DNA of 64,000 nt from Rouxiella sp. WC2420. GTDB taxonomy: Bacteria; Pseudomonadota; Gammaproteobacteria; Enterobacterales; Enterobacteriaceae. The position numbers were made by a program, and so were the translations under genes. Below, piece after piece: positions 8,978 through 18,755 of the stretch; within the stretch, counting starts at the first letter, position 1; every line of letters begins with the position of its first letter. The stretch covers positions 3,410,001-3,474,000 of the forward strand of contig NZ_CP165628.1 of assembly GCF_041200025.1 (NCBI RefSeq). The letters run 5' to 3'. The notes beneath the pieces are model-generated. The model saw only the letters and a list, made by a program, of their open reading frames with translations, ran no database searches and had not been told where the DNA came from.

Positions 8978-9172
8978 TAGGCGCGCCTCGCAAATTTAAA
9001 ATTTATCGCAATTCATAATATTGATAAGTTTGCCGTAGATCCTTAGGAAAACCAAACTCTAATCAGGCTTCACAGCACATCTGCACACCTTCGGCACTGC
9101 CGCGGCGTTCATAAAAAATCAATAGAGACTTATCTCAGCTGATTGATAGTTCTCAAAATTTAACCATGCAAT

Positions 9173-9200
9173 TTGCTAAAAAAACCTGACAAGGTACAAT
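9173..9200 (+). promoter_or_regulatory. Candidate promoter for the mdtK leader
   Basis: TTGCTA (9173-9178) and TACAAT (9195-9200), 16 bases apart, would start transcription near 9207. That is only about 20 bases before the hairpin at 9228 and 75 before the mdtK start. Confidence 0.45.
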
Positions 9201-9227
9201 CTTTCAGCAATTTCTCACTATATTATC

Positions 9228-9249
9228 GTCACCCTCGGGTGGCGTTTTT
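9228..9249 (+). terminator. Terminator or attenuator 32 bp before mdtK
   Basis: GTCACC (9228-9233), tetraloop CTCG and GGTGGC (9238-9243) are followed by G and five T residues. This is an intrinsic terminator on the mdtK strand, between its probable promoter and its start codon. The only upstream gene, ribC, points the other way, so a leftover terminator of that gene does not explain it. Confidence 0.6.
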
Positions 9250-9281
9250 GGTTTATTCAACATTATAAAAAGGTGTAATGC

Positions 9282-10655
9282 GTGCAGAAGTACCTTACAG
9301 AAGCGCGTAGTTTATTGGCTCTCGCGATCCCCGTTATCCTGGCTCAAATTGCACAAACCGCGATGGGTGTTGTCGACACCATCATGGCAGGCTCGGTCAG
9401 CGCAACCGATATGGCTGCAGTTGCCGTCGGCACATCAATATGGCTTCCTGCCATATTGTTTGGTCACGGACTTTTATTATCTTTAACCCCAACCGTGGCA
9501 CATCTGAACGGCGCGGGCCGTCGTGAAAAGATTGGCGATCAGGTGCAGCAGGGCTTTTGGCTGGCCGCCGCCGTTTCACTGCTGGTCATGGTAGTCATTT
9601 ATCACTGTGACCACATTATTGGCCTGATGCACAATATCGATCCGCTGCTGAAAGAAAAAGCCATCGGCTATCTGCGCGCCATTATGTGGGGCGCGCCAGG
9701 CTACCTGTTCTTCCAGGTGTTGCGCGATCAGTGCGAAGGTCTGTCAAAAACCAAACCGGGCATGGTGTTCGGGTTTATCGGACTGCTGGTTAATATTCCT
9801 GTTAACTATATTTTTATTTACGGCAAGTTTGGTGCCCCAGCGCTCGGCGGAGTAGGCTGTGGTGTGGCAACGGGGACGGTGTATTGGGTGATGTTCATCA
9901 TGATGCGCATCTATACCAAACGTGCCTATTGGATGAAAGATATCGTCGCCACAAAATCTTTCGCCAAACCTGACTGGACGGTGTTAAAACGTCTGGCACA
10001 GCTGGGTTTACCGGTAGCGTTGGCGCTATTTTTCGAGGTGACGCTATTTGCCGTAGTTGCCCTGCTGGTTTCCCCACTGGGCATTGTAGCGGTGGCAAGC
10101 CATCAAATTGCGCTTAATGTCGGCTCGCTGATGTTTGTCGTGCCGCTATCGTTGGGAGTGTCAGCAACTATTCGCGTCGGATCACGGCTTGGAGAGTCCA
10201 ATCCTGCAGCGGCAAAAGTTTCGGCTTACACCAGCATCGCCACGGGTATTGTGATGGCGTGTTTCATTGCCAGCGCCGCCGTAGTGTTTCGCGTCCACAT
10301 CGCGCGGCTGTACAACGATAACCCCGAAGTGATCAGCTTAGCCTCTCACCTGATGCTGTTTGCAGCCATTTTCCAGATTTCAGATGCAGTACAGGTGATA
10401 AGCAGCGGCGTGTTGCGCGGCTATAAAGACACGCGATCTATTTTCTATATTACTTTCACCGCCTACTGGATTCTGGGCTTGCCGATTGGCTACCTGTTGG
10501 CATTAACGGATTATCTGGTTCCCGCCATGGGGCCAAGCGGATTTTGGTGCGGATTTATTATCGGCCTGACTTTTGCTGCCACCATGATGTCATTACGGAT
10601 GCGTTGGATACAAAAACAGTCATCGTTTTCGATATTACAACGCGCAGGGCGCTAG
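9282..10655 (+). CDS. mdtK: Multidrug/Na+ antiporter MdtK (MATE family)
   Basis: The 457-residue protein equals E. coli MdtK (NorM, YdhE) in length and aligns throughout. Twelve membrane segments form two MATE bundles; conserved stretches include [18 protein letters not shown] near the N-terminus and [14 protein letters not shown] near the C-terminus. MdtK exports cationic drugs, fluoroquinolones and possibly peptides in exchange for Na+ or H+. The start is GTG at 9282 with AAGG upstream and the family N-terminus MQKYLTEAR. The ATG at 9278 is in another frame. The terminator-like hairpin just upstream suggests transcriptional control. Confidence 0.97.
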   Translation: MQKYLTEARSLLALAIPVILAQIAQTAMGVVDTIMAGSVSATDMAAVAVGTSIWLPAILFGHGLLLSLTPTVAHLNGAGRREKIGDQVQQGFWLAAAVSLLVMVVIYHCDHIIGLMHNIDPLLKEKAIGYLRAIMWGAPGYLFFQVLRDQCEGLSKTKPGMVFGFIGLLVNIPVNYIFIYGKFGAPALGGVGCGVATGTVYWVMFIMMRIYTKRAYWMKDIVATKSFAKPDWTVLKRLAQLGLPVALALFFEVTLFAVVALLVSPLGIVAVASHQIALNVGSLMFVVPLSLGVSATIRVGSRLGESNPAAAKVSAYTSIATGIVMACFIASAAVVFRVHIARLYNDNPEVISLASHLMLFAAIFQISDAVQVISSGVLRGYKDTRSIFYITFTAYWILGLPIGYLLALTDYLVPAMGPSGFWCGFIIGLTFAATMMSLRMRWIQKQSSFSILQRAGR

Positions 10656-10778
10656 TTTTCAATTCAACACGGTGCGCTGTTTTTAGGCAGCGCGCCGCCG
10701 TTAATGTGCAAAAAATCAACGCAATGAGCGTTAGCTCACCAATCAAACGCATTATGTCAATAAAATGCATTTTTTCCC

Positions 10779-10807
10779 TTGCCAGTAATCCGGTAGGTCG
10801 TTAATAT
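10779..10807 (+). promoter_or_regulatory. Promoter of the tRNA-Val pair
   Basis: TTGCCA (10779-10784) and TAATAT (10802-10807) are separated by exactly 17 bases and followed by a GC-rich discriminator (CGTCCCCGC). This is the pattern of stringently controlled stable-RNA promoters. The first tRNA starts 39 bases downstream. Confidence 0.8.
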
Positions 10808-10845
10808 TCGTCCCCGCTGCCACACTGGCAGGCAGAGATAACGAT

Positions 10846-10922
10846 GCGTCCGTAGCTCAGTTGGTTAGAGCACCACCTTGACATGGTGGGGGTCGGTGAT
10901 TCGAGTTCACTCGGACGCACCA
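10846..10922 (+). tRNA. tRNA-Val (anticodon GAC), copy 1
   Basis: The 77-base cloverleaf has acceptor stem GCGTCCG/CGGACGC, D arm AGCTCAGTTGGTTAGAGC, anticodon stem CCACC/GGTGG with loop containing GAC, T arm with TTCGAGT, and an encoded CCA end. It corresponds to E. coli valV/valW, at the same place between mdtK and pykF. Confidence 0.98.
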
Positions 10923-10982
10923 AATCTGCAGAATCCAGGCTATCGCAGTCTTGAATCTACGTTGTAATTTGCATTTTGATGT

Positions 10983-11059
10983 GCGTCCGTAGCTCAGTTG
11001 GTTAGAGCACCACCTTGACATGGTGGGGGTCGGTGATTCGAGTTCACTCGGACGCACCA
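10983..11059 (+). tRNA. tRNA-Val (anticodon GAC), copy 2
   Basis: The sequence is identical to the first copy over all 77 bases and lies 60 bases downstream, so the two are probably one transcript. The pair matches the E. coli valVW arrangement. Confidence 0.98.
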
Positions 11060-11313
11060 AAGCAAACTTCCAGGCAGTTCTTCATCACTTTTCCAAGTCA
11101 CTCGTCTCTCCTATCACCCCAACCGAAACTTTCAGCCTTTCGTTCAATAATTTTCACATCCTTACCTGGTTTAAATTCGCGCCCAATGTTACCGCCAATT
11201 TCCATTTGTTAATGCCTGAAAACAGCTTATAAGCGAACGCCTATTATTTCTGATTAATTGCGCAACAAAGGCGCAGTCAAACTCGCTTTATTGCGCATCC
11301 TGCGAATTTTTGT

Positions 11314-11343
11314 TTGGTTTACCCCCCTCCTACCCTCTATACT
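11314..11343 (+). promoter_or_regulatory. Candidate pykF promoter
   Basis: TTGGTT (11314-11319) and TATACT (11338-11343) are 18 bases apart. Use of this start would give a leader of about 290 nt. A second promoter closer to the Cra site is possible. Confidence 0.5.
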
Positions 11344-11432
11344 AGCAGTAACAAAAACTGGCACAGTTTCTTAGATTGAATGGATTCAGCCCCTTGATCT
11401 ATCGATATCGTCATAAAACAGGTGTTTTAACT

Positions 11433-11446
11433 ACTGAAACGATTAA
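11433..11446 (+). promoter_or_regulatory. Cra (FruR) binding site of pykF
   Basis: ACTGAAACGATTAA fits the Cra consensus RSTGAAWCSNTHHW at every position. Cra represses pykF in E. coli when fructose-1-phosphate and fructose-1,6-bisphosphate are low. Downstream of the candidate promoter it would act as a repressor roadblock. Confidence 0.75.
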
Positions 11447-11640
11447 AACTCGTCCAGATATCTTTGTGCCCGTCGAACTTTACACAACATTTCTGCCGTA
11501 CTCGCCTATTCTTAGTAATGTTTTATTCAAACTGAAGCGTTTCCAAAACCAGGTCGTAAATCCATTCAGCGCGGACGGTGACCGTCTTGCCGCCATGCGC
11601 ACTCTTATCCTATCCATCACAACTTGTAGAAAAAATCGTC

Positions 11641-13053
11641 ATGAAAAAGACTAAAATTGTTTGTACTATCGGACCAAAAACTGAATCCGAAGAGATGCTG
11701 ACTAAACTGCTTGATGCAGGTATGAACGTCATGCGTTTAAACTTTTCTCACGGTGATTATGAAGAGCACGGTCAGCGCATCAAGAATATCCGCAACGTCA
11801 TGGAAAAAACCGGCAAGAAAGCAGGCATCCTGCTGGATACCAAAGGCCCGGAAATCCGCACCATCAAGCTTGAAGGCGGCAAAGACGCCTCTCTGGTTGC
11901 CGGTCAGACTTTCGTTTTCACCACTGACCAGAGCGTAATCGGTAATAACGAACGCGTTGCCGTTACCTACAGTGGTTTTGCAGCCGACCTGAAAGTTGGC
12001 AATACCGTACTGGTAGACGATGGTCTGATCGGTATGGAAGTCACCCACGTCACTGATAATGAAGTAACCTGTAAAGTCCTGAACAACGGCGACCTGGGCG
12101 AAAACAAAGGCGTTAACCTGCCGGGCGTTTCTATCGCTCTGCCTGCACTGGCCGAGAAAGACAAACGCGACCTGATTTTCGGTTGTGAACAGGGCGTCGA
12201 TTTCGTTGCTGCTTCTTTCATTCGCAAACGTTCTGACGTTATCGAAATTCGTGAGCATCTGAAAACGCACGGTGGCGAGCACATTCAGATTATCTCTAAA
12301 ATCGAAAACCAGGAAGGTCTGAACAACTTCGATGAAATTCTCGAAGCTTCAGACGGCATCATGGTTGCTCGTGGCGACCTGGGCGTTGAAATCCCGGTTG
12401 AAGAAGTTATTTTCGCGCAGAAAATGATGATCGAGAAATGTAACCGTGCGCGCAAAGTGGTTATTACCGCGACGCAAATGCTCGATTCTATGATCAAAAA
12501 CCCGCGCCCTACCCGTGCAGAAGCTGGTGACGTGGCTAACGCCATCATCGACGGCACTGACGCCGTGATGCTGTCAGGTGAAAGCGCCAAAGGTAAGTAT
12601 CCGCTGGAAGCCGTTACTATCATGGCAACCATTTGCGAACGTACCGATCGCGTAATGCCGAGCCGTATCGATGGTCAGAACGACAGCCGTAAACTGCGCA
12701 TCACCGAAGCTGTTTGCCGCGGTGCAGTAGAAATGGCCGAAAAGCTGGACGCTCCACTGATCGTCGTAGCGACCAATGGCGGTAAATCAGCCATTGCCGT
12801 GCGTAAGTACTTCCCTAACGCGCTGATCCTCGCACTGACCACCAATGAAGTGACTGCTCGTCAGTTGATCCTGACCAAGGGTGTAATCACCCAACTGGTT
12901 AAAGAAATCGCGTCAACTGACGATTTCTACCGCATTGGTAAAGAAGCTGCACTCGAAAGTGGCCTGGCGCAAAAAGGCGACAAAGTGGTTATGGTTTCTG
13001 GTGCTTTGGTTCCAAGCGGCACTACAAACACCTCTTCTGTGCATACGCTGTAA
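11641..13053 (+). CDS. pykF: Pyruvate kinase I
   Basis: Starting at ATG 11641 the protein has 470 residues, identical in length to E. coli PykF, and begins [20 protein letters not shown]. The reading frame is open upstream to 11578, but those 21 residues lack family similarity. Domains are the A barrel (about 1-70 and 170-345), the B lid (about 71-169) and the C allosteric domain (about 346-470). Visible active-site stretches are [27 protein letters not shown] with the catalytic Lys, and [20 protein letters not shown]. It converts PEP and ADP to pyruvate and ATP and is activated by fructose-1,6-bisphosphate. Monocistronic, with a terminator 22 bases after the stop. Confidence 0.98.
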   Translation: MKKTKIVCTIGPKTESEEMLTKLLDAGMNVMRLNFSHGDYEEHGQRIKNIRNVMEKTGKKAGILLDTKGPEIRTIKLEGGKDASLVAGQTFVFTTDQSVIGNNERVAVTYSGFAADLKVGNTVLVDDGLIGMEVTHVTDNEVTCKVLNNGDLGENKGVNLPGVSIALPALAEKDKRDLIFGCEQGVDFVAASFIRKRSDVIEIREHLKTHGGEHIQIISKIENQEGLNNFDEILEASDGIMVARGDLGVEIPVEEVIFAQKMMIEKCNRARKVVITATQMLDSMIKNPRPTRAEAGDVANAIIDGTDAVMLSGESAKGKYPLEAVTIMATICERTDRVMPSRIDGQNDSRKLRITEAVCRGAVEMAEKLDAPLIVVATNGGKSAIAVRKYFPNALILALTTNEVTARQLILTKGVITQLVKEIASTDDFYRIGKEAALESGLAQKGDKVVMVSGALVPSGTTNTSSVHTL

Positions 13054-13074
13054 CAGATATATCGTTAAGTAATT

Positions 13075-13106
13075 AAAAAACGCCACCTGATGTGGCGTTT
13101 TTTTTT
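13075..13106 (+). terminator. Rho-independent terminator after pykF
   Basis: CGCCAC (13081-13086) pairs with GTGGCG (13092-13097) and extends through an A-run/T-run of at least six pairs. Confidence 0.9.
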
Positions 13107-13273
13107 ATCTTTTTTCAGAAATTTTAAGAAAACCTTGTCAAATACGATGTTCTGAAAATGGGACAAGTCTCATGGAATCAGCCTGTTTTAGATAACGTTT
13201 TTCAACTTTTATGTAAAAAAAGATGCTTCTTTGAGCGAATGAACAAAATAAAGCATTTGGGGGTAAAAATTTA

Positions 13274-13302
13274 TTCTCATTAGAAAAAGGTTTGTGTAAT
13301 AC
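13274..13302 (+). promoter_or_regulatory. lpp promoter
   Basis: TTCTCA (13274-13279) and TAATAC (13297-13302) are 17 bases apart in very AT-rich DNA. The transcript would begin near GCTACATGGAG, and this leader and the segment TCTAGAGGG before the start codon are conserved with the E. coli lpp mRNA. Confidence 0.7.
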
Positions 13303-13346
13303 TTGTATCGCTACATGGAGATTAACTTAATCTAGAGGGTTTTATA

Positions 13347-13583
13347 ATGAATCGCACTAAACTGGTACTGGGCGCAGTAATCCTGGGTTCTACTTTGCTG
13401 GCTGGTTGTTCAAGCAATGCAAAAATCGACCAACTGTCTTCTGACGTTTCAACTTTGAACTCTAAAGTTGATCAGTTGAGCAACGACGTTGCAGCAGTTA
13501 AAGCTGACACCCAAGCAGCTAAAGACGACGCAGCACGCGCTAACCAACGTCTTGACAACCAAGCTCACGCTTACAAGAAGTAA
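13347..13583 (+). CDS. lpp: Major outer-membrane (Braun) lipoprotein Lpp
   Basis: The 78-residue protein equals E. coli Lpp in length. It has a signal peptide with lipobox LLAGC (lipidated Cys21) and alanine/leucine heptads that form the trimeric coiled coil (about 26-74). The C-terminal Lys78 is the residue linked to mDAP of peptidoglycan. The tail reads QAHAYKK instead of E. coli MATKYRK, keeping the Tyr-basic-Lys ending. Lpp tethers the outer membrane to the cell wall. The strong leader and a 12-bp terminator stem fit a very highly expressed gene. Only one copy is present here. An L,D-transpeptidase gene lies convergent downstream. Confidence 0.98.
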   Translation: MNRTKLVLGAVILGSTLLAGCSSNAKIDQLSSDVSTLNSKVDQLSNDVAAVKADTQAAKDDAARANQRLDNQAHAYKK

Positions 13584-13600
13584 TATTACTTCTCATAGTG

Positions 13601-13630
13601 AAATGGCGCACATTGTGCGCCATTTTTTTA
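13601..13630 (+). terminator. lpp terminator
   Basis: AAATGGCGCACA (13601-13612) pairs with TGTGCGCCATTT (13614-13625) around a minimal centre and is followed by T residues. It is a very stable stem directly after lpp, as in E. coli. Confidence 0.9.
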
Positions 13631-13745
13631 CTTGTACATTCCCCGATTTATTCTGCCTTCCCGTTTTCATTAAAACGCCTTAACGTCTCTATATCGCTTC
13701 TTAAACCACTTAAATCCCCCAGTCACTGTCGCTTGCACTTTCAAA

Positions 13746-13780
13746 TAAAAACGCCACCAAATCGTTTTGGTGGCGTTTAG
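13746..13780 (-). terminator. Terminator after ldtE
   Basis: AAAACGCCACCAAA pairs with TTTTGGTGGCGTTT around a short loop. On the minus strand it ends in TTTTATTTGA, 67 bases beyond the ldtE stop. Confidence 0.75.
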
Positions 13781-13846
13781 AGGACATTAATGTCTTATAA
13801 ATCGCTTATCAGCGTCTTACTGGTTTATAAAAACACGCTAAAAGCC

Positions 13847-14824
13847 TTAAAGAGATGAGATCGACTCTGCTTCAGGCGGCTTGTTCACATCCGCTGAACC
13901 CTGGTTCACAATCACCGGCATTCCAGAACGGCGCGTAATCGCGTCAGTCAGCACATCTTTATTGGTTGCGTGATCGGCTTTAAATTTTTTTAATGCCGCG
14001 TTCAACGCAATCGGCATGGTCTGCGGATCGTCTTTCTCGGTGTGAGATAACGGCTGATGTACCTCGACATAGCGTTTGCCGTCGGGCTCAACATCAAACT
14101 TAATCGGCTGATTGATCACCTGAACACGGGTGCCTTTCGGTACGCTTTCAAACAGCGCTTCGATATCATCCGGACGCAGGCGAATGCAGCCAGAGCTAAC
14201 GCGCATGCCAATCCCGAAATTGGCATTGGTGCCATGGATCAAGTAATGCCCCTGACCCGCAGCGAGACGCATCGCGAAAAGACCCATTGGATTTTCCGGC
14301 CCGGCAGGGACAACGCCAGGTAAGGTAATGCCCTGCTCTTTAAGGTAGATTTTGCGTATATTCGGCGTCGGTGTCCACGTTGGATTTGGAATTTTCTGGC
14401 TGACGGAGGTTACCATTTCCGGCGTATTACGCCCCAACTGGCCAATACCAATAGGGTAAACCACCACCTTATTTTCACCCTTCGGGTAATAGTAAAGGCG
14501 TAGTTCAGCAAGATTGATCACAATACCTTCGCGTTTTGTCGCGGGCAAAAGCATCTGACTGGGGATAGTTAATACGGTACCAGGCTTTGGTAACAGCGGA
14601 TCGACACCCGGATTTGCCTCAAGCATCGCAATCAGTCCAATTTGATATTTGGCGGCGACGGCTTCGAGCGGCTTGCCATCATTAGGCACAACATATGTGG
14701 TATTTTCGCCAATCAGGCGGCTATTGTCAGGCGGGAGAGGGTATTCGGCGGCGTGAGCGGCGCTGATTCCGGCAGTAAGCGTAGTAGCGAAAAGTATTCC
14801 CATCAGGGACAAAGTTAGTTTCAT
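13847..14824 (-). CDS. ldtE: L,D-transpeptidase (LdtE-like, YkuD family)
   Basis: The 325-residue protein has a signal peptide (1-26, ending AHAA), a LysM-like peptidoglycan-binding segment (about 42-90) and a YkuD catalytic domain (about 98-235) with His197 in YLIHGTN and Cys213 in VSSGCIRLRPDD. Position between lpp and sufE is that of E. coli ldtE (ynhG), which makes mDAP-mDAP 3-3 cross-links in the periplasm. The lpp-anchoring paralogues LdtA/B/C share this domain layout, so an Lpp-linking role cannot be excluded from sequence alone. The C-terminal ~90 residues are variable. It reads in the same direction as the suf operon, with a hairpin between. Confidence 0.9.
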   Translation of the reverse strand: MKLTLSLMGILFATTLTAGISAAHAAEYPLPPDNSRLIGENTTYVVPNDGKPLEAVAAKYQIGLIAMLEANPGVDPLLPKPGTVLTIPSQMLLPATKREGIVINLAELRLYYYPKGENKVVVYPIGIGQLGRNTPEMVTSVSQKIPNPTWTPTPNIRKIYLKEQGITLPGVVPAGPENPMGLFAMRLAAGQGHYLIHGTNANFGIGMRVSSGCIRLRPDDIEALFESVPKGTRVQVINQPIKFDVEPDGKRYVEVHQPLSHTEKDDPQTMPIALNAALKKFKADHATNKDVLTDAITRRSGMPVIVNQGSADVNKPPEAESISSL

Positions 14825-14910
14825 GCTAGTTCCTGTTCTTCTCGATTATTAACCCAAAGTTATCGTCTCAAGGGTCGTTTATTTTGCGAGAATAGGAAAG
14901 CATCAAGAAC

Positions 14911-14952
14911 TAGCCCGACTCATTAGCAGAACATTCCTAATGAACCGAGCTA
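14911..14952 (-). terminator. Hairpin between sufE and ldtE, possible suf terminator
   Basis: TCATTAG/CTAATGA (14920-14926 with 14937-14943) has an outer TAGC/GCTA pair (14911-14914 with 14949-14952). It lies 20 bases past the sufE stop. The following T-run is weak, so termination may be partial or Rho-assisted. Confidence 0.45.
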
Positions 14953-14971
14953 TCACAGAGGTCAGACAGGC

Positions 14972-15388
14972 TTAGCCCATGACCGTTGCTTTGGCACGGA
15001 TAGCGCGGATCATCGCTTCCAGTCCCTGCGAACGGGATGGAGTCAGATGCTGGCTAAGCTCAAGCTCGCCAAAGAATGGACGAACGTCGAGCGCAACAAT
15101 TTCTTCAGCCGTCAAGCCGTGATACAGGCTAAACACTATTGCCAGCAAGCCTTTGACGATTGCAGCATCGCTGTCACCGGCAAACTCCACCTGGCCATTT
15201 TCAGCGGCGTGCATCACAATCCATACCTGGCTTTGACAGCCAGAGATCAGATTCTGCGCCTGTCGATTTTCATCGCTTAACGGCGCTAACAGCGCGCCAA
15301 GCTCGATCACGTATAGATATTTCTCTTCCCAGTTCGGGCACCGGGAAAAATTTTTCACTAACTTTTGCTTGTCTGGCAAATTTGCCAT
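14972..15388 (-). CDS. sufE: Cysteine desulfuration protein SufE
   Basis: The 138-residue protein (same length as E. coli SufE) has the sulfur-acceptor Cys51 in [11 protein letters not shown] and conserved Arg/Leu-rich helices. SufE takes the persulfide from SufS and passes it to SufB in the SufBCD scaffold, in the cytoplasm. It is the last gene of sufABCDSE, starting 28 bases after the sufS stop. The operon is the stress-responsive Fe-S assembly pathway used under iron limitation and oxidative stress. Confidence 0.97.
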   Translation of the reverse strand: MANLPDKQKLVKNFSRCPNWEEKYLYVIELGALLAPLSDENRQAQNLISGCQSQVWIVMHAAENGQVEFAGDSDAAIVKGLLAIVFSLYHGLTAEEIVALDVRPFFGELELSQHLTPSRSQGLEAMIRAIRAKATVMG

Positions 15389-15416
15389 AAAAAACCATCC
15401 TGCTTTTTGCGTATCG

Positions 15417-16637
15417 TTAACCCAGCAGCAGACTAATACGTTTTAGCCCTGCAACCAAGCGGTCAACTTCTTCGCGAGTGTTATACATAGCAAGAGAAGC
15501 ACGGCACATTGCCGGTACGCCAAAGAATGACATCAGTGGCATAGCGCAGTGGTGTCCGGTGCGGATAGCAATGCCATACTGGTCGAGAAAGCTGCCTACA
15601 TCATAAGCGTGATGCTTGCCGAGATTAAACGCAATTACGCCAGAACGAATGGCCGGACCATAGATATGGATATCCGGGATATCGGCCATCGCCTCAAGCG
15701 CGTAACTCATTAGCGCCGACTCGTACTCATGAATGGCATCCAGACCCAGCTCATTGACATAGTCAAACGCCGCGCCCAGACCAATCATGCCACCCGTGTT
15801 CGGTGAACCCGCTTCAAAACGCCAAGGCGCTTTCACATAGGTGGTGCCTTCGGTCAGGCTAACATGTTTGATCATCGAACCGCCGCCTTCCCACGGTGGC
15901 ATTTCATCAAGCAGTGCAGCTTTGCCGTAGAGAATGCCGATTCCGGTTGGTCCATAAAGCTTATGGCCCGAGAAGACATAAAAGTCGCAATCCAGCGCCT
16001 GCACATCAACCTTGTGATGCATTACCGCCTGCGCGCCATCTACCAGCACATATAAACCTGCGGCTTTCGCCTGAGGAATAATTGTTTCAATAGGGTTGCG
16101 CGTGCCTAAAACATTGGAAACGTGCGCCAACGCCAATAGCTTGGTTTGTGGAGTCAACAGTGACGCGAACTGAGCCATATCCAGCTCGCCTTCCGGCGTC
16201 AGGTGCCAGATATCGATATGCAGCCCGCGCTCCTGGGCAATCATCTGCCATGGCACGATGTTGGCGTGATGCTCCATCTCGGTAATAATGATGCGATCGC
16301 CCGCAAAAAGCTTGGTGCGGCCAAAAGTGTTGGCAACCAGATTGATCGCTTCCGTCGTGCCTTTCACAAACACGATTTCTTCGGCAGATGCCGCATTAAT
16401 AAATGCGGCTGCCTGCTTGCGAACGTTTTCCATCTGCTCGGTGGCTTCAACGCTGAGAGTATGAATTCCACGGTGCACGGCGGCATAGTCGTGCTGATAG
16501 AATTCGCTCTCGCGCTCAATGACTTGACGTGGTTTTTGCGCGCTAGCGGCGCTGTCCAGGTAAGCCAGAGGCTGGCCGTTAACTTCACGGCTCAGCAGAG
16601 GGAAATCTTTACGCACTCGTTCCAGTGGAAAACTCAT
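15417..16637 (-). CDS. sufS: Cysteine desulfurase SufS
   Basis: The 406-residue class V aminotransferase-fold enzyme is the same length as E. coli SufS. The PLP lysine is Lys226 in FSGHKLYGP, and the catalytic Cys, near 364, lies in the RTGHHCAMP loop. It removes sulfur from cysteine, forming an enzyme persulfide and alanine, and SufE activates it. Its ATG overlaps the sufD stop by one base (TAATG), so translation is probably coupled. Confidence 0.98.
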   Translation of the reverse strand: MSFPLERVRKDFPLLSREVNGQPLAYLDSAASAQKPRQVIERESEFYQHDYAAVHRGIHTLSVEATEQMENVRKQAAAFINAASAEEIVFVKGTTEAINLVANTFGRTKLFAGDRIIITEMEHHANIVPWQMIAQERGLHIDIWHLTPEGELDMAQFASLLTPQTKLLALAHVSNVLGTRNPIETIIPQAKAAGLYVLVDGAQAVMHHKVDVQALDCDFYVFSGHKLYGPTGIGILYGKAALLDEMPPWEGGGSMIKHVSLTEGTTYVKAPWRFEAGSPNTGGMIGLGAAFDYVNELGLDAIHEYESALMSYALEAMADIPDIHIYGPAIRSGVIAFNLGKHHAYDVGSFLDQYGIAIRTGHHCAMPLMSFFGVPAMCRASLAMYNTREEVDRLVAGLKRISLLLG

Positions 16638-17938
16638 TACTCACCTCGATTCAATCGGCCTGCAATGCGTGCAATGACGATTTTGCGCAATGTTTCATTT
16701 GCAATCGCTTCTGTAAGTTCTGCAGCAAAAGCAAAAATGATCATGTTACGTGCGTCAAAAGCGTTAATCCCACGGGCGCGCAGATAGAACAGTTGCTCTT
16801 CATCCATACGACCGATAGTCGCACCGTGACCGCATTTGACATCGTCAGCCCAGATAACCAGCTGCGGCTTGGTGTCAACTTCTGCCTTGTCACTGAGCAG
16901 CAAATTGTTGTTAGTCATCTTGCCATCGGTCTTGATTGCGTCTTTCGCGACGTAAATCATACCGTTGAACACCGCTTTGGCTTTGTCGTTAACGATAACC
17001 TTGTGCAACTGATGACTGTTGCAATAGCCTTTGTTGTGCTCGAGATAAGTACGGGTGTCAGCCAGTTCTGAATCCATTGGCAGCAGCAGGCTGTTCATGT
17101 TCAGGTTACTGCCTTCACCATTGTGACGAGCACTGGTGTGATGACGAGTTAGCCCGGCGCCCAACAGGAAGCTGTTGCTGGTCACATTGGCATCACGACC
17201 GATAGTCAGGTCATTGTGGGCAAAGTGATAACTTGCCTGACTTTCGAATGACAGCTTATAGTGGCTTAGTGTGGCGTTATCGCCAATGTTCGCCGTCAAA
17301 CGTGCACCGGTAAAATGCCCCAGCTCGTTCAGGCTAACGTAATGCTCAATAACTTCAGCGTTGGCACCGCTCTCAATTTCGAGATGATAGCGGTGATGTA
17401 CGGTATTGATTTCACGAGACTTGTCGCGACCGCTGCTGATGTGCAGCAAATATAGCGCCTTCTCGGCCTGCTTGCCCTTCGGCAGGCGGATCTTAAGACC
17501 GTGCTGGGCCAGACTTTCGGTCAGATGCAGGAAGACTTCTGATTCGATAGCTTCTGGAAGCGTTTGCTGAATAGCCGGTGTCAGCTTTTCAACCTCGAAA
17601 TCGCCAGTTGCAGAGTCACTCAGCTGCGGGCTGAAACGTCCGTCAATAAACACCAGTCGATAGGCATCAATCGGCAATGCCAGCTCTTTCAGAGCCTCGG
17701 CGGACAGGTCCTGCTCTTCCGGTAAGAAGAACTGATTGCCTAATAACGGAGCAACCGGTGTGTATTTCCAGTCTTCCATTTTTGCATGCGGAAAACCGAG
17801 GCGCAAAACTTGCTGCCAGTGGTTGTGGGCATGGGAAGACTGCTCGCCACCCAGGCTTTCAAACAGACGGTAAAACTGCTGCATAGCATGCGAGCTACCG
17901 GCTGCGGGTGCATTACTCTTCGTCGGTAAGCCAGCCAT
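16637..17938 (-). CDS. sufD: Fe-S scaffold subunit SufD
   Basis: The 433-residue protein is about 10 residues longer than E. coli SufD and shares its N-terminus (MAGLP) and the beta-helix core, including [37 protein letters not shown] near 350-390 with the conserved Cys and His. SufD pairs with SufB and two SufC ATPases in SufBC2D, where the cluster is built; it is important for iron entry. The ORF starts 26 bases inside the 3' end of sufC, an overlap consistent with tight coupling. Confidence 0.97.
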   Translation of the reverse strand: MAGLPTKSNAPAAGSSHAMQQFYRLFESLGGEQSSHAHNHWQQVLRLGFPHAKMEDWKYTPVAPLLGNQFFLPEEQDLSAEALKELALPIDAYRLVFIDGRFSPQLSDSATGDFEVEKLTPAIQQTLPEAIESEVFLHLTESLAQHGLKIRLPKGKQAEKALYLLHISSGRDKSREINTVHHRYHLEIESGANAEVIEHYVSLNELGHFTGARLTANIGDNATLSHYKLSFESQASYHFAHNDLTIGRDANVTSNSFLLGAGLTRHHTSARHNGEGSNLNMNSLLLPMDSELADTRTYLEHNKGYCNSHQLHKVIVNDKAKAVFNGMIYVAKDAIKTDGKMTNNNLLLSDKAEVDTKPQLVIWADDVKCGHGATIGRMDEEQLFYLRARGINAFDARNMIIFAFAAELTEAIANETLRKIVIARIAGRLNRGE

Positions 17939-18659
17939 AGCCCTGCTCCTCTAACTGTTTAACCAAACTGAAATCGCCAGATTTTACGATGCGGCCCTGA
18001 GACAGCACATGGACGAAATCAGGTTTGATATAGTCGAGAATACGCTGGTAGTGGGTCACAATGATAAATGCACGTTTGCCATCGCGCAGAGCGTTAACGC
18101 CGTTGGCAACGGTTTTCAAAGCATCGATGTCCAGACCGGAGTCTGTTTCATCGAGAATACACAGGCTTGGCTCCAGAGCCGCCATCTGCAGAATATCGTT
18201 ACGCTTTTTCTCACCACCGGAGAAGCCAACGTTCACAGAACGAGTAAGCAAGTCGGCAGGCATTTTCAGCAACTCGATTTTTTCGTCCATGAAATCGGCG
18301 AAATCAAAACGGTCCATCGGAGGCTGTTCACGATATTTACGCACTGCGTTTACCGCAGTTTGCAGGAAAAAGTTGTTGGTGACGCCAGGGATTTCAACCG
18401 GGTATTGAAACGCCATAAATACGCCTTCGCCAGCGCGGTCTTCAGGATCCAGCTCCAGAAGATCTTTACCGTTGAACTCGACAGTACCGTCAGTCACTTC
18501 ATAATCTTCGCGGCCAGCAAGTGTAGCGGAAAGTGTACTTTTACCCGAACCGTTTGGTCCCATAATCGCGTGCACTTCCCCAGGCTTGATCTCGAGATCG
18601 AGCCCTTTAAGAATTTCCTTTTCTTCAACACGGACCTTCAAATTCTTAATGCTTAACAT
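17913..18659 (-). CDS. sufC: Fe-S assembly ATPase SufC
   Basis: The 248-residue ABC-type ATPase has Walker A GPNGSGKST, signature SGGEKKRNDILQ and Walker B CILDETDSGLD, followed by the H-loop VTHYQRIL. It drives the conformational change of the SufB-SufD pair in the cytosol and has no membrane partner. Same length as the E. coli protein. It is separated from sufB by an unusually wide 96-base gap (see that entry), while sufD overlaps its 3' end. Confidence 0.98.
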   Translation of the reverse strand: MLSIKNLKVRVEEKEILKGLDLEIKPGEVHAIMGPNGSGKSTLSATLAGREDYEVTDGTVEFNGKDLLELDPEDRAGEGVFMAFQYPVEIPGVTNNFFLQTAVNAVRKYREQPPMDRFDFADFMDEKIELLKMPADLLTRSVNVGFSGGEKKRNDILQMAALEPSLCILDETDSGLDIDALKTVANGVNALRDGKRAFIIVTHYQRILDYIKPDFVHVLSQGRIVKSGDFSLVKQLEEQGYGWLTDEE

Positions 18660-18755
18660 GTGTATCCTTGATTGTGCGTCTGTGCGCTCGTGTTTCTACT
18701 AATTCTGTTGTTCTTCAAGTACAGGATTTATATAACCTTAACTACGAAAAGGTTT
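18660..18755 (-). other. sufB-sufC spacer with hairpin
   Basis: The 96-base gap between the sufB stop and sufC start contains AACCTT (18734-18739) and AAGGTT (18749-18754) immediately after the sufB stop. They form a six-bp hairpin with a nine-base loop on the transcript. It could modulate relative SufB/SufC output or be a processing site. No gene fits in it. Confidence 0.4.

Larger units (their letters stand above)
11060..11640 (+). other. tRNA-Val/pykF intergenic region and pykF leader
   Basis: This 581-bp stretch has no supported gene. It contains the candidate pykF promoter (11314-11343) and a consensus Cra site (11433-11446). A 92-codon frame (11376-11654) overlaps both the Cra site and the pykF start, and I treat it as chance. 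The pykF frame is also open upstream of its ATG, without family support. Confidence 0.5.

Noticed and set aside
8978..9172. FMN riboswitch in the ribC leader
   Set aside because: No RFN-type conserved segments were recognised; in Enterobacterales that element precedes ribB, not this gene.
10846..11059. tRNA-Val pair as a phage or island attachment site
   Set aside because: The duplicate is a complete functional second tRNA, as in E. coli valVW, and no integrase or foreign block follows.
11376..11654. 92-codon frame in the pykF leader
   Set aside because: It overlaps the Cra site and the pykF start, has no ribosome site I can see and no recognisable sequence.
18009..18656. Plus-strand frame of 215 codons opposite sufC
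   Set aside because: Antisense shadow of the conserved sufC gene, with no ribosome site or domain.
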